Shown here: positions 25,841-34,111 of the stretch, in pieces
Layout: the number at the start of each line of letters is the position of its first letter
Numbering within the stretch: the first letter of the stretch is position 1
Source: JAUVZF01 sp964539385
GTDB taxonomy: Bacteria; Planctomycetota; Phycisphaerae; FEN-1346
Direction: 5' to 3'
NCBI GenBank assembly: GCA_964539385.1
Contig: CAZIJC010000007.1
Coordinates: 3,107-67,106, forward strand
DNA: 64,000 nucleotides
Translations under genes and position numbers: made by a program
The notes under the pieces: model-generated
What the model saw: the letters and a program-made list of their open reading frames with translations, nothing else
Told to the model about the DNA's origin: nothing
Databases searched by the model: none

Positions 25841-25939
25841 GCATTCACCTCCAACCTACAGGTTAACGCCAATCGAATGACTCGCTGACGAACCTGTTTA
25901 GAGCACAAAGCGGACCGAATGTCAATGACGTTGACCGGC

Positions 25940-27064
25940 TCAGCCGTCGGCTCGGCGCCGCACGAAGCGGCCGCCGGGCAGCGCCCGCACCAGCCCTTTG
26001 AGTTCCAGCAGCGTCAGTGCCCCGCCGGCCTTGGCGGCATCGAGGCCCGCCCGCGATGCCAGGACGTCCAGCGGCGCCGGCTCCGTGTCGAGGACTTCCA
26101 TCAGCCGCGCTTCCTCCGCCGAAAGGTTCGCCTTCAGGCAGAGCGTCTCCTGCCGCGGCGCGTCGGCGCCCGCGGGGGTAGCGATCTCCAGGTCCGGGAA
26201 CTCCTCCAGCACGTCGGCGACCGACTCGATGAGTTTCGCTCCGTCGCGGATCAGGCCGTGGACGCCGGCCGCACCGGGGGCATCCACGCGGTTCGGGACG
26301 GCGAAGACCTCCTTGCCCATCTCGCCGGCCAGGCGCGCCGTGATCAAGGCCCCGCTTCGCCGGCCGGCCTCCACGACGATGGTGCCGAGCGACAGGGCCG
26401 CCAGGATGCGGTTCCGCCGCGGAAAGTTCTCGGCCGCCGGGCCGACCGTCATCGGGAACTCGCTCACCAGCGCGCCGCGCTCGATGACCGCGTCGGCCAG
26501 GCGGGTGTTCTCCGGAGGATAGACCGACGCGAGGCCGTTGCCCAGGACGGCGAGCGTCCGGCCGCCGGCGGCCAGCGCTCCGCGATGGGCCGCAGAATCG
26601 ATGCCGCGCGCCAGGCCCGAGACCACCGTGAACCCCGCCCGCGCCATGCCGCCCGCAAGACGCTCGGCCTGGTCCTGCCCGTACAGGCTGCACTTGCGCA
26701 TGCCCACGATGCTGATGGCCTGGGCGTCCTCCGGCACGATGGAGCCCTTGACGTACAGGACCGGCGGCGCGGCGAACAGGTATCTGAGGGCGACCGGGTA
26801 CTCCGGGTCGCCGCGAATGATAACGGCTGCGCCGGCGGATGCGGCGAGCTCGAGTTCCGCCTCGGGCTCGGCCTGCTGGATCCCAGAGCGGATCGCGCGG
26901 GTCTTGACGTGTCCGAGGCCCTTCACCTCGGCGAGTGCGGCGGCGCCGGCTTCGGCTGCAATTGCGGCGGAACCGAAATGCTCGACGAGCGCGCCGTAGA
27001 GGCGCGGGCCGATGCCCCTGGTCAGGTGCAGCCGAATCGTCGCCAGCCGTTCGTCCTGGTCCAT
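25940..27064 (-). CDS. dprA: DNA-processing protein DprA
   Basis: This 374-aa protein loads RecA onto incoming single-stranded DNA during transformation. It has an N-terminal HhH/SAM-like region (GIGPRLYGALVEHFG), the Rossmann core with ISIVGMRKCSLYGQ, VVSGLARGIDSAAHRGAL, LAVLGNGLASVYPPEN and RNRILAALS. A C-terminal winged-helix-like domain (about residues 310-374) follows. Length is normal. It is 44 bp after aroB and probably co-transcribed. It shows potential for natural transformation or recombination but does not by itself prove competence. Confidence 0.95.
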   Translation of the reverse strand: MDQDERLATIRLHLTRGIGPRLYGALVEHFGSAAIAAEAGAAALAEVKGLGHVKTRAIRSGIQQAEPEAELELAASAGAAVIIRGDPEYPVALRYLFAAPPVLYVKGSIVPEDAQAISIVGMRKCSLYGQDQAERLAGGMARAGFTVVSGLARGIDSAAHRGALAAGGRTLAVLGNGLASVYPPENTRLADAVIERGALVSEFPMTVGPAAENFPRRNRILAALSLGTIVVEAGRRSGALITARLAGEMGKEVFAVPNRVDAPGAAGVHGLIRDGAKLIESVADVLEEFPDLEIATPAGADAPRQETLCLKANLSAEEARLMEVLDTEPAPLDVLASRAGLDAAKAGGALTLLELKGLVRALPGGRFVRRRADG

Positions 27065-27108
27065 CCACGGTTATCCTGTGTCGGCGTGTGGCTTCACTTC
27101 TGCCGGGA

Positions 27109-28224
27109 TCAACAGCCGGCGGCGAGGCAGCGAAGCGCCTCGCAAATCTCGTCGTCCGTCACGTCGTCGGTGTCGCAGACGGCGCCGATGGTCTGCGGCA
27201 GGATGAACCGCAGGCGGCCGGACCGGGCCTTCTTGTCGTGCCGCATGATCTCCAGGCACCGCTCTGCGTCCGGCGGCGCGTCGAGGCCGACGGGCAGGCC
27301 GAAACGCTCGAGCAGCGTGCGCTGGCGCTGGAGGAGTCCGGCCTCGGCGGTGCCCCGCGCTTGGGCGATTCGGGCTTCAGCCATCATGCCGAGGGCGACC
27401 GCGCGGCCGTGGGTGACGGCGGCGCCGCCGAGTTGACCTTCGGCTTCCATCGCCAGGCTCTCCAGGGCGTGGCCGACGGTGTGCCCGTAATTCAGGATCC
27501 GCCGCAGGCCCCCCTCGCGTTCGTCGGCCATGACGACGTCGGCCTTGATCTCGACGTTCCGGGTCACCACGTCTTCGAGGACGGCCGCGTCGCGGGCGAG
27601 GATTCTGTCGGCCTCGGCTTCGAGCGTGTCGAACAGGGCGGCGTCGCGGATAACGGCGTGTTTGACGACCTCTGCCAGGCCGGTCCTCAGTTCCTCCTGC
27701 GGCAGGGTTGCGAGGGTCGTCACGTCGGCCAAAACGGCGGACGGCTGGTGGAACGCGCCGATGAGGTTCTTGCACTCCGGATGGTCCACGCCGGTCTTGC
27801 CGCCCACGCCGGCGTCCACCTGCCCGAGCAGACTGGTCGAGACGGCCACCCACGCGATGCCGCGCATGTACGTGGCCGCCACGAACCCCGCCAGGTCCGT
27901 GACGACGCCTCCGCCCAGTCCCACGACGACGGAGCCGCGGTCGAGGCCCGCCTTCAGCATGGCCTCGTACAGTCGGCCGGCCCGCTCGAGCGTCTTGGAC
28001 GCCTCGCCGGGCGGGACGACGACGGCCTCGACCTCCAGGCCGGCGGCGCGCAGGCTCTCCATGGCGGGGTCGAGGTAGTGGCGGGCGACGTTCTCGTCGG
28101 TGATGAGCGCGGCCTTAGGGCTCCGGCTCGCCGCCTTTGCCTCCGTTCCCAGCGTCGGCAGGAGGTTCGACCCGATCCGGACGACGTAACCGAATCCGGT
28201 GCATTGGACGTGCACGTGCTGCAT
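27109..28224 (-). CDS. aroB: 3-dehydroquinate synthase
   Basis: This 371-aa shikimate-pathway enzyme cyclises DAHP to 3-dehydroquinate with NAD and zinc. It shows GGGVVTDLAGFVAATYMRGI, STSLLGQVDAGVGGKTGVD, NLIGAFHQP, and the metal-site segments LAEVVKHAVI, LNYGHTVGHA and HGRAVALGM. The N-terminus MQHVHVQCTGFGYVV fits the family, so the start appears real. The start lies inside the upstream 354-aa gene, with a 110-bp overlap in another frame. The only SD-like sequence there is AAGGGCAAG. Confidence 0.95.
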   Translation of the reverse strand: MQHVHVQCTGFGYVVRIGSNLLPTLGTEAKAASRSPKAALITDENVARHYLDPAMESLRAAGLEVEAVVVPPGEASKTLERAGRLYEAMLKAGLDRGSVVVGLGGGVVTDLAGFVAATYMRGIAWVAVSTSLLGQVDAGVGGKTGVDHPECKNLIGAFHQPSAVLADVTTLATLPQEELRTGLAEVVKHAVIRDAALFDTLEAEADRILARDAAVLEDVVTRNVEIKADVVMADEREGGLRRILNYGHTVGHALESLAMEAEGQLGGAAVTHGRAVALGMMAEARIAQARGTAEAGLLQRQRTLLERFGLPVGLDAPPDAERCLEIMRHDKKARSGRLRFILPQTIGAVCDTDDVTDDEICEALRCLAAGC

Positions 28225-29179
28225 GAATCTTGCCCTTATTGCGGTGCCGAAGCCAAAGAAACGCCAGTCCCAGGAGGACGACCAGCGCGACCATGAAGGC
28301 GAGCAGAACCTTATCTTTGCTCATGCCGGCGCCCGGTTGAAGGTCGGCCGGGCCCCGTTCTTCCAGTTCCAGCCGCCTCGCCACCAGCATCGGAGCAAAC
28401 CCCTCGCCCTTGGTGCCCTTGTACCGGCGGACCTTGTAGAAGTAGCCCTTGACGCGGACCGTGTCGTAGACCTCCAGGTAGTTCATCGGGTCCTCAAGAA
28501 CGATGACCGTGGCGACCGGCCGCTGCTCGGTCAGCGGGAGTTCGCGGAGGTTGCATTCGTAGAGCGTCGGGATGTCCTTCCGCAGTGCCAGCACGGGCGT
28601 CGTGAACGGCGTCACCATCAGGTAGGCCCCGCGAATCGTGACGGGCTTGCCGCGATGGGCCGACGGCGTCGCCAGCAGTTGCGGATAGCCGGTGACGGCA
28701 TCGTCGGGCTGGAGCCCCTCGGGCGGCATCTTGGAGACCTTGTGGACAACGTACCAGAACGCCGATTCGTCATAGTCGAACGTCCGGTCTTTGACGTCGT
28801 TCAGCAGGGCCTCTCCCTTTTCGAGCGGCAGGTCGTAGCGTTTGAGGATGGGCAGGTCGCGGATCTCCTCGAGGGTCATCTCGCGCTTTCCGTCTCCGAC
28901 GGGTTTGCCCGGCGCCCTTCTCTTCGATGTCGATTTGCCCTTCTCGGCCGGGGGCGCAGCGTCTTCGGCGTCTACGATGACCTCTTTCCTGATGGCATCG
29001 GCCACGGCCGCGTCCTTCACCGTTTCGGCCGCCGCTTGTTTGTCGGGAGCGGCATCGTTGCCCGCGGGCGTCGATTCGGCTCCGAGGGCCGGCGCCCCGG
29101 CGCCGAACGCCAGCAGCAGAAGCGCGAGGCCGAGGGTCAGGCGGCGCGAGCGCGTAACGTTCTCGTGGGTGGCGTTCAT
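28115..29179 (-). CDS. Membrane-anchored hypothetical protein
   Basis: This 354-aa protein has a signal sequence (residues about 10-33, LTLGLALLLLAFGAGAPALG). A low-complexity Ala/Asp/Lys-rich stretch runs to about residue 95. A beta-rich folded region then contains REMTLEEIRDLPILKRYDLPLEKGE and VTIRGAYL. A transmembrane helix lies near residues 292-312 (VLLAFMVALVVLLGLAFLWL), followed by a basic cytoplasmic tail. No family is recognised; the middle part reads like an OB-type or nucleic-acid-binding-like fold. The 3' end overlaps aroB by 110 bp. It begins about 110 bp after a structured RNA and terminator on the same strand, which could control it. Confidence 0.7.
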   Translation of the reverse strand: MNATHENVTRSRRLTLGLALLLLAFGAGAPALGAESTPAGNDAAPDKQAAAETVKDAAVADAIRKEVIVDAEDAAPPAEKGKSTSKRRAPGKPVGDGKREMTLEEIRDLPILKRYDLPLEKGEALLNDVKDRTFDYDESAFWYVVHKVSKMPPEGLQPDDAVTGYPQLLATPSAHRGKPVTIRGAYLMVTPFTTPVLALRKDIPTLYECNLRELPLTEQRPVATVIVLEDPMNYLEVYDTVRVKGYFYKVRRYKGTKGEGFAPMLVARRLELEERGPADLQPGAGMSKDKVLLAFMVALVVLLGLAFLWLRHRNKGKIHAARARPMHRIRLRRPDRVEPPADAGNGGKGGEPEP

Positions 29180-29293
29180 TTTCCGTTTCTCCCGCGTCGA
29201 TTCTAAACCGCCCTTCGGAGGCGGTCAAAAGGAATCCGATTGCGTCCATCCCATAAGACGGATGCCGCGGGCGTTGGTTGCGTGAAGACCGGG

Positions 29294-29335
29294 CAAAAAA
29301 AGAGACGCCGCGGAGCTTTCCGCTCCGCAGCGTCT
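29294..29335 (-). terminator. Rho-independent terminator, minus strand
   Basis: Read on the minus strand, a 14-pair stem (AGACGCTGCGGAGC with GCTCCGCGGCGTCT, one G-U) with a 5-base loop is followed after one C by seven T residues (CTTTTTTT). This is the cleanest intrinsic terminator in the window. No minus-strand gene ends just before it, so it must end a non-coding transcript or act as an attenuator for the 354-aa gene that starts 115 bp further on. Confidence 0.85.
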
Positions 29336-29490
29336 GGGGCGCCAGTCGCGTTGTGCAGTCCCGCCCCTCAACGACTGCCCAACGTTTCCTGGCGCCGCCC
29401 TCCTGGAAACCCCGTCTCCCGGCACCGCCAATCGTTCCCAACAACACGGGCCCGTGATTCACTTTTCCCTTCACTGTCATTGTTCGCACC
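29294..29490 (-). ncRNA. Candidate structured non-coding RNA or leader RNA
   Basis: The minus strand forms a long nested stem: GGCGCCAG pairs with CTGGCGCC (outer ends at 29338 and 29396). Inside it CGTTG pairs with CAACG, and GCAGTC pairs with GACTGC around a GTTGAGGGGCGG loop. The palindrome CACGGGCCCGTG lies further upstream. The strong terminator follows directly. A weak -35/-10 pair (TTGCCG and AACAAT, 18 bp) sits near 29480-29510. The 5' end is uncertain. It matched none of the RNA classes I could compare by eye (RNase P, tmRNA, SRP, common riboswitches). 6S RNA could not be excluded. Confidence 0.5.
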
Positions 29491-29534
29491 GAGAGGGGTG
29501 CGCGGCAACCCCTGGGGCAGATTTTTCTGGTATC

Positions 29535-29563
29535 TTAATAGGCGGCGCTCGGGCTGGTATAAT
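29535..29563 (+). promoter_or_regulatory. Extended -10 promoter for folC
   Basis: TTAATA (29535-29540) and TATAAT (29558-29563) lie 17 bp apart, and TGG immediately before the -10 gives the extended TGn motif. The predicted start is about 27 bases before the folC ATG, so the mRNA would have a short leader. Confidence 0.72.
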
Positions 29564-29596
29564 CGCTGGACTGCCGGCTTGTCCTGGGAGACTTGC

Positions 29597-30946
29597 ATGA
29601 CGCACACCGACTACGAAGCGGCGCTCGGGTACCTGTTCTCGGCCACCGACTACGAGAAGATGCGGCGCGTCCGCTACAACGCCGACACCTTCAGCCTCGA
29701 CCGTATGCGCCGGCTGCTCGAGATGCTCGGCTCGCCGCACCGCCGCCTGCGCACCGTGCACGTGGCCGGCACGAAAGGGAAGGGCTCGACGGCGGCGCTG
29801 GTTCATGCGGTGGCGATGGCGTGCGGCCTGACGGCGGGGCTGTACACGTCGCCGCATCTGGTGGACATCCGTGAGCGTATCCGAATCGGGGGCCGGGACA
29901 TTGGACGGCACGAACTGGCGGCGCTCGTTGAGGCGGCCCGGCCTCACGTTGACCGCCTCCGGGCCGAGGACGACGCCCCGACGTTCTTCGAGATCTTCAC
30001 GGCGCTGGCGTTCGGGCATTTCGCCCGCGCCGGCGTGGACGTGGCGGTCGTTGAAGTCGGATTGGGCGGGCGGCTCGACGCGACGAACGTCCTGGCGCCC
30101 GATGTGTCGGTCATCACGGCCATCAGCCTGGATCACACGCTGCAACTGGGCGACGCGCTGAGCGCCATCGCAGCCGAGAAGGCGGGGATTGTCAAGCCGG
30201 GCGTTCCGGTGGTCTCGCAGCCGCAGCCGCCCGATGCCATGGCGGTCATTGAAGATGTCTGCCGCGCGGCCGAAGCACCGCTTGTGGTAGTCGGCCGCGA
30301 GGTCACCTACACGTGGTCCCCCGCAGAGGAGGCCGGCCGCCTGGGATGCGAGGTGACCGTTCGCACGTCCGATGCGTTGTACGACCGACTTTTCGTTCCG
30401 CTGATGGGCGAGCACCAGGTGGTCAATGCGGCCGCGGCCGTTGCCGCTGCTGAGCGCTGCGGGCCGCTCGCCGAACGGCTGTCGCCCCGGGTCGTGCGCG
30501 AAGCGCTGCGGCAGGTCCGGTGGCCCGGGCGCATGGAGCACCTGCCGGGCGAGCCCGAGGTGGTCCTCGACGGCGCCCACAACCGGGCGAGTATGGAGCA
30601 ACTCCTCGAGGCGCTCGCGCGGCATTTCCCGGCCAGGCGGACGGTCGTTGTCTTCGGGTCGGCGGCCGACAAGGATGTTGACGGTATGCTCGGCGTGCTG
30701 GCGGAGCGGCTGCCCGACTCGCCGGTCGTCTTCACGCGGACCGACAATCCGCGGGCGGCCGACCCGGCGGACCTGGCCGAACGTTTCCGCGCGTGCGGCG
30801 GGACGGCCGGCGAAGCGGCCGGCGACGTGGCAAGCGCCCTCAACGTGGCCGCCGAGAACGCAACGGCCGACGGCCTCATCGTGGTCTGCGGATCCCTCTA
30901 CCTGGTGGGAGAGGTGAAGGAGCACCTGGCAGACGCCGACGGCTGA
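29597..30946 (+). CDS. folC: Folylpolyglutamate synthase / dihydrofolate synthase
   Basis: This 449-aa Mur-ligase-like enzyme adds glutamate to dihydropteroate and folates. Residues near the start include the P-loop GTKGKGSTAALVH; later come TSPHLVDIRERI, VEVGLGGRLDATNV, SLDHTLQLGD, and VLDGAHN. The ATG at 29597 is placed after GGGAG and close to a consensus promoter; the longer open frame upstream runs through the structured intergenic DNA and is rejected. It is convergent with the next minus-strand gene. With folP at 45.6 kb it shows folate biosynthesis, although the two genes are unlinked. Confidence 0.93.
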   Translation: MTHTDYEAALGYLFSATDYEKMRRVRYNADTFSLDRMRRLLEMLGSPHRRLRTVHVAGTKGKGSTAALVHAVAMACGLTAGLYTSPHLVDIRERIRIGGRDIGRHELAALVEAARPHVDRLRAEDDAPTFFEIFTALAFGHFARAGVDVAVVEVGLGGRLDATNVLAPDVSVITAISLDHTLQLGDALSAIAAEKAGIVKPGVPVVSQPQPPDAMAVIEDVCRAAEAPLVVVGREVTYTWSPAEEAGRLGCEVTVRTSDALYDRLFVPLMGEHQVVNAAAAVAAAERCGPLAERLSPRVVREALRQVRWPGRMEHLPGEPEVVLDGAHNRASMEQLLEALARHFPARRTVVVFGSAADKDVDGMLGVLAERLPDSPVVFTRTDNPRAADPADLAERFRACGGTAGEAAGDVASALNVAAENATADGLIVVCGSLYLVGEVKEHLADADG

Positions 30947-30972
30947 GTGCGCTCGGGCGTGTGGAGGGTATA

Positions 30973-31000
30973 GCGCGGCGGATCTCCCGACCCGCCGCGC
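30973..31000. repeat. Palindrome between convergent genes
   Basis: GCGCGGCGGATC and GACCCGCCGCGC flank TCCC, giving 11 of 12 pairs. It belongs to the same family as the copies at 17292-17319 and 42155-42182 and lies between the ends of folC and the minus-strand secreted-protein gene, where a bidirectional terminator is expected. AAAATCAAAA follows on the + strand rather than T. Confidence 0.6.
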
Positions 31001-31037
31001 AAAATCAAAACTTGTCATCTCGCCGGGCGAGGCGCCC

Positions 31038-32627
31038 TCATTGCGGTTTCACGAGCAGGCGCACGGGCGAACCGGCCTTTGCTTCAAGCGGCAGGCCGTC
31101 GTGCAGTTGCTTGCCGGTGTGGGTGGCGGTCTGGCCGGTCGTCAGGTTGCGGACCGCGTAGCGGCGGTCGAGGGCGACGGTGAACCATTCCGGCAGCGTG
31201 TTCATGCGGGGCCAGTCGCGCTTGAAACCCATGGTCAGGCGATGGCGGGGGACGTCGAAGACGAGTTTTCCGGACCACGCCTTCTCGGCGGTCAGGACGA
31301 CGGCGAGACCTTCTTTCGTCTCGGCGGCCCCGAGCGTGAGGCCCATTTGCCACGGGCGCGCGAGCAGCCCCCGCGTGTGCATCAGGGCGTGCATGATGAC
31401 CGTCCGCACGCCGTTGGACTGAAGTTTCATCGTGCCCCACAGTGTGGCGGTCTCGAGCGGCTCGGCGGACCGGGCCACGTTCCGGGCCATCTCGCCGTCC
31501 ACCCACGCCAGGCCTTCCGGCACGGGCACGCGGTTCAGGCAATAGATTCCGCCTTCGATGGAATCGGCGAAGCCGTCGATCGAGGAACCCTCCCACGGAT
31601 AGTTCCTGTAGCGTGGCTTGGCCAGGTTGCGGAGCGTCCGGGCGATCCGGTCCCTGTAAACGGCTTTGCCGGCTGCCATGTCGTAGCAGAGGTGCCCGAC
31701 GTAGTCGTATCCCCATCCGTCGCTGAGGCGGCCTTCGTGCGGTCCGGGTTCCTTCTGGAGCGTGTTGATCATGATGCCGTCGGCGTTGGTGCCGCGCGCG
31801 AGGATCTCGTCGAGCATCTTTCGCATGTGCGGCAGATACTCGTTGGCCTTCTCGGGATTGAGCTCCGACTCGACGCCGAGCAGCAGGCCCAGGCCGCCGA
31901 TGATCTCGCAGCCGTGGTCGCGCAGGCGTGTCGGCACGAAGTTGCCGGGCTTCAGGTAGTAGTCGGCCAGGCGCTCGGCCCAGGTCAGGAACTTCTTCTC
32001 GCCGGTCATCGCATACAGCCGCGCTAGGGCCTGGAGTTGCTCGCCGTTAACCTCCACGTTCGTGGACGGGATCTTGCCGTACGGCGTGTCGCACCGCGCG
32101 TGTTTCCAGATGTCCTCCTGGATGGCCTTCATGCGGTCGAACCACTCGTCCTTGCCGGTGACTTCGACGATGGCGATGAGGCCGTCCTTGACGTACTCCG
32201 AGGCGCCGTAGATCATCCGGTCGAGCGACTGCCCCTCCTGTTTGGCCTTCCGCTTGAAATCGTACGGCACGGGGATGCGGTCGAGGTGGTTGCACAGTCT
32301 CTGCTCGGCGTGCAGAACCTTGCGGACGGGCCCCTCGAGCGCCGCCTGGTCGGTGGCCCACGCGGCCCAGACCAGGAAGGGGTAACAGTCGGCGGCGGTG
32401 TCGCGGTAGTTCCAGTTGCCGTCGGCCCGGTACAGGCCGGTCTCGGCGTCGATCTTCTTGAGTGCCACCTCATGGAGCCAGCGTTGGACCTTGCTGAGGG
32501 AGTATCCGGCGATGCCGGCCGAGGCGGCGGCCTGCTTGAAGGCCGGTGCCTCCTCGGCCGTGGCTGTGGCGGGGACACAAAGCCCAACAGCAAGGACGAC
32601 GAGAAGCAAGCGGGCGGTTCGTCTCAT
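31038..32627 (-). CDS. Secreted alpha/alpha-barrel-like protein of unknown function
   Basis: This 529-aa protein has a signal peptide (residues 1-25, LLLVVLAVGLCVPATATA). Many Trp and Tyr residues and repeated helical segments (KVQRWLHEVALKKID..., AADCYPFLVWAAWAT, EQLQALARLYAMTGEKKFL) resemble six-hairpin glycosidase-like or AGE-type barrels. A beta-rich C-terminal domain follows from about residue 420. No catalytic residues were recognised, so it is not called an enzyme. The ATG follows AGGAGGAA and overlaps the AMMECR1 stop by 4 bp, so the two are translationally coupled. Confidence 0.7.
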   Translation of the reverse strand: MRRTARLLLVVLAVGLCVPATATAEEAPAFKQAAASAGIAGYSLSKVQRWLHEVALKKIDAETGLYRADGNWNYRDTAADCYPFLVWAAWATDQAALEGPVRKVLHAEQRLCNHLDRIPVPYDFKRKAKQEGQSLDRMIYGASEYVKDGLIAIVEVTGKDEWFDRMKAIQEDIWKHARCDTPYGKIPSTNVEVNGEQLQALARLYAMTGEKKFLTWAERLADYYLKPGNFVPTRLRDHGCEIIGGLGLLLGVESELNPEKANEYLPHMRKMLDEILARGTNADGIMINTLQKEPGPHEGRLSDGWGYDYVGHLCYDMAAGKAVYRDRIARTLRNLAKPRYRNYPWEGSSIDGFADSIEGGIYCLNRVPVPEGLAWVDGEMARNVARSAEPLETATLWGTMKLQSNGVRTVIMHALMHTRGLLARPWQMGLTLGAAETKEGLAVVLTAEKAWSGKLVFDVPRHRLTMGFKRDWPRMNTLPEWFTVALDRRYAVRNLTTGQTATHTGKQLHDGLPLEAKAGSPVRLLVKPQ

Positions 32628-33184
32628 GGTTCCTCCTTTTCGCCGAAGATTTCCGCCTCGAAGCGCGAGACGGCTACCTCGGGCGACTTCCAGGCGTCGG
32701 GCGGCATGCCGGCTTTGCCCACGCAGCAGTGCGACAAAAACTCCTCCTTCGACCATCCCGTCTCGGTAGCGACCTGCGGCAGGAAGCAGCCCGAGCCGTA
32801 CGGCCCCTGGACGTAGATGCCGTGGCGGCCGAGTTCGATGTCGCGGAGCGGGTCGTCCACCTTCTCGAGCGGCGAGAGGGCCGAGATCTCGATGTCGATC
32901 CGCGCCAGTTCCCCTGCCGTCACGGGGTCGCCGAGGAACCGCGGATCGCGTGTGGCGGCCGCCGCCATTTCGCGGACCGTTTCATGGAGCGGCCCGCGGG
33001 CAAGAAACGTGCCGATACAGCCGCGAAGACGCTCGCCGTTCTTCATCGTGACGAACGCGCCGCACGGCGCCTCCAGCGCCTCGCTTTCGACCGCGATCTG
33101 CGGCGCGGCCGTGCCCGTCACGGCCGCCTTGATCGTCTCGCGTGCGATGCGCAGCAGCGTTTTCCTGTCGCTATCGGAAAGCAT
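32624..33184 (-). CDS. AMMECR1 domain protein (AmmeMemoRadiSam system protein A type)
   Basis: This 186-aa protein shows the AMMECR1 signature LRGCIGTFLARGPLHETVREMAA and, further on, DIEISALSPLE and GPYGSGCFLPQVATETGW. Other AMMECR1 genes often sit with MEMO-type and radical-SAM genes, but neither is near here. The biochemical function is not settled in the family. The stop overlaps the start of the secreted helical protein by 4 bp. The gap to the VTT membrane protein upstream is 10 bp, so it is probably one operon. Confidence 0.9.
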   Translation of the reverse strand: MLSDSDRKTLLRIARETIKAAVTGTAAPQIAVESEALEAPCGAFVTMKNGERLRGCIGTFLARGPLHETVREMAAAATRDPRFLGDPVTAGELARIDIEISALSPLEKVDDPLRDIELGRHGIYVQGPYGSGCFLPQVATETGWSKEEFLSHCCVGKAGMPPDAWKSPEVAVSRFEAEIFGEKEEP

Positions 33185-33194
33185 AGCCGGCCCC

Positions 33195-33902
33195 CTAGCC
33201 CCTCAGAACCTTCACAAGCACCACGACGCCGATTACCAACAACATGACCAGCACGGTGGCCAGGTTGAAGTACCTGTCGATGAACCGCTTGGCGGCAGGC
33301 CCGAAGACGTAAACGATCGCCGCCACCGCGAAGAATCGCATCGAGCGGAAGATGACCGACGCCGCCAGGAACTGCCAGACGGCGATCTCGGCAAACCCCG
33401 CCACCCACGAAAATACCATGTACGGAACCGGCGTCAGCGCCGCCACCGCCACCGCCCAGAAGCCATACTCACCGAAGACCGCGAGAGCCTTGGCCGCCTC
33501 CTCGCCGAGGCCGACGAACTCCATGGCCCCCGTAACGCGGGCCTGCCCGATGGCCAGGCCCAGCAGCATGGCGGTCGTTCCGCCGAGGATGCTGAAGAGC
33601 GTGCAGATCGTCGCCCACCGGAAACTGGATCGCGGCCGCCCCAGGCACAGCGCCCCGAGCAGGAGGTCGGCCGGGACGGGGAAGAAGATGGCCTCCGAGA
33701 AGGCAAGCGCCGCCATTGCCTTGGCGGCGTGTCGGGTTTCGGCCCAGCCGAGCACCCACTCGTACAACCGTCGGACGGGCCCGAGCAGCCGCGCCGCAGC
33801 GTGGGCCTGTATCTCCTCCTCGATGATCTTGTCGGTGACGCCGGTCGTCGCGTTCGCCTTCTGATCGTCTGACAAGTGGATTTTACCCTTCTTGCGCAAC
33901 AC
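33195..33902 (-). CDS. VTT-domain membrane protein (DedA/YqaA type)
   Basis: This 235-aa protein has a charged, soluble N-terminus of about 60 residues and then four to five hydrophobic helices with the VTT/SNARE-associated pattern (FSEAIFFPVPADLLLGALCLG, GRSSFRWATICTLFSILGG, LTPVPYMVFSWVAG). Homologues of the family are implicated in lipid scrambling or undecaprenyl phosphate recycling. A GTG start is the only available start of the reading frame near this place; SD evidence is weak. It is first in a three-gene minus-strand unit with AMMECR1 and the secreted helical protein. Confidence 0.8.
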   Translation of the reverse strand: MLRKKGKIHLSDDQKANATTGVTDKIIEEEIQAHAAARLLGPVRRLYEWVLGWAETRHAAKAMAALAFSEAIFFPVPADLLLGALCLGRPRSSFRWATICTLFSILGGTTAMLLGLAIGQARVTGAMEFVGLGEEAAKALAVFGEYGFWAVAVAALTPVPYMVFSWVAGFAEIAVWQFLAASVIFRSMRFFAVAAIVYVFGPAAKRFIDRYFNLATVLVMLLVIGVVVLVKVLRG

Positions 33903-34002
33903 CGACCGCTCGCGGCCGTCTTGTCGGGTCGCATCTCCGTTTCGCTGCGGGAAGGAGTCTAAGCGGGGGAATGCAAAGCGGCAAGGTAAAATGCACTACG
34001 CA

Positions 34003-34032
34003 TTGACTTGGCCGACTCGCCGTGCCTATCAT
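34003..34032 (+). promoter_or_regulatory. Sigma-70-like promoter for ispE-spoVG
   Basis: TTGACT (34003-34008) and TATCAT (34027-34032) match five of six bases each, separated by 18 bp. The predicted start is near 34039, upstream of ispE. This excludes a GTG at 34022 as the translation start and supports an ATG downstream. Confidence 0.68.
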
Positions 34033-34111
34033 AGACGTGGAGGGGATGACTGCCGCAGTCGGCATACCGCACCAGCGGATTTCGGCTTCCGGGAGCGACA
34101 AGGGCGGTCGG

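Noticed and set aside
29294..29490. RNase P RNA, tmRNA, SRP RNA or a known riboswitch
   Set aside because: Diagnostic conserved elements of these families were not found by eye; 6S RNA could not be confirmed or excluded.
34022..34111. GTG at 34022 as the ispE start
   Set aside because: It lies within the predicted promoter, upstream of the transcription start, and lengthens the protein beyond the family.
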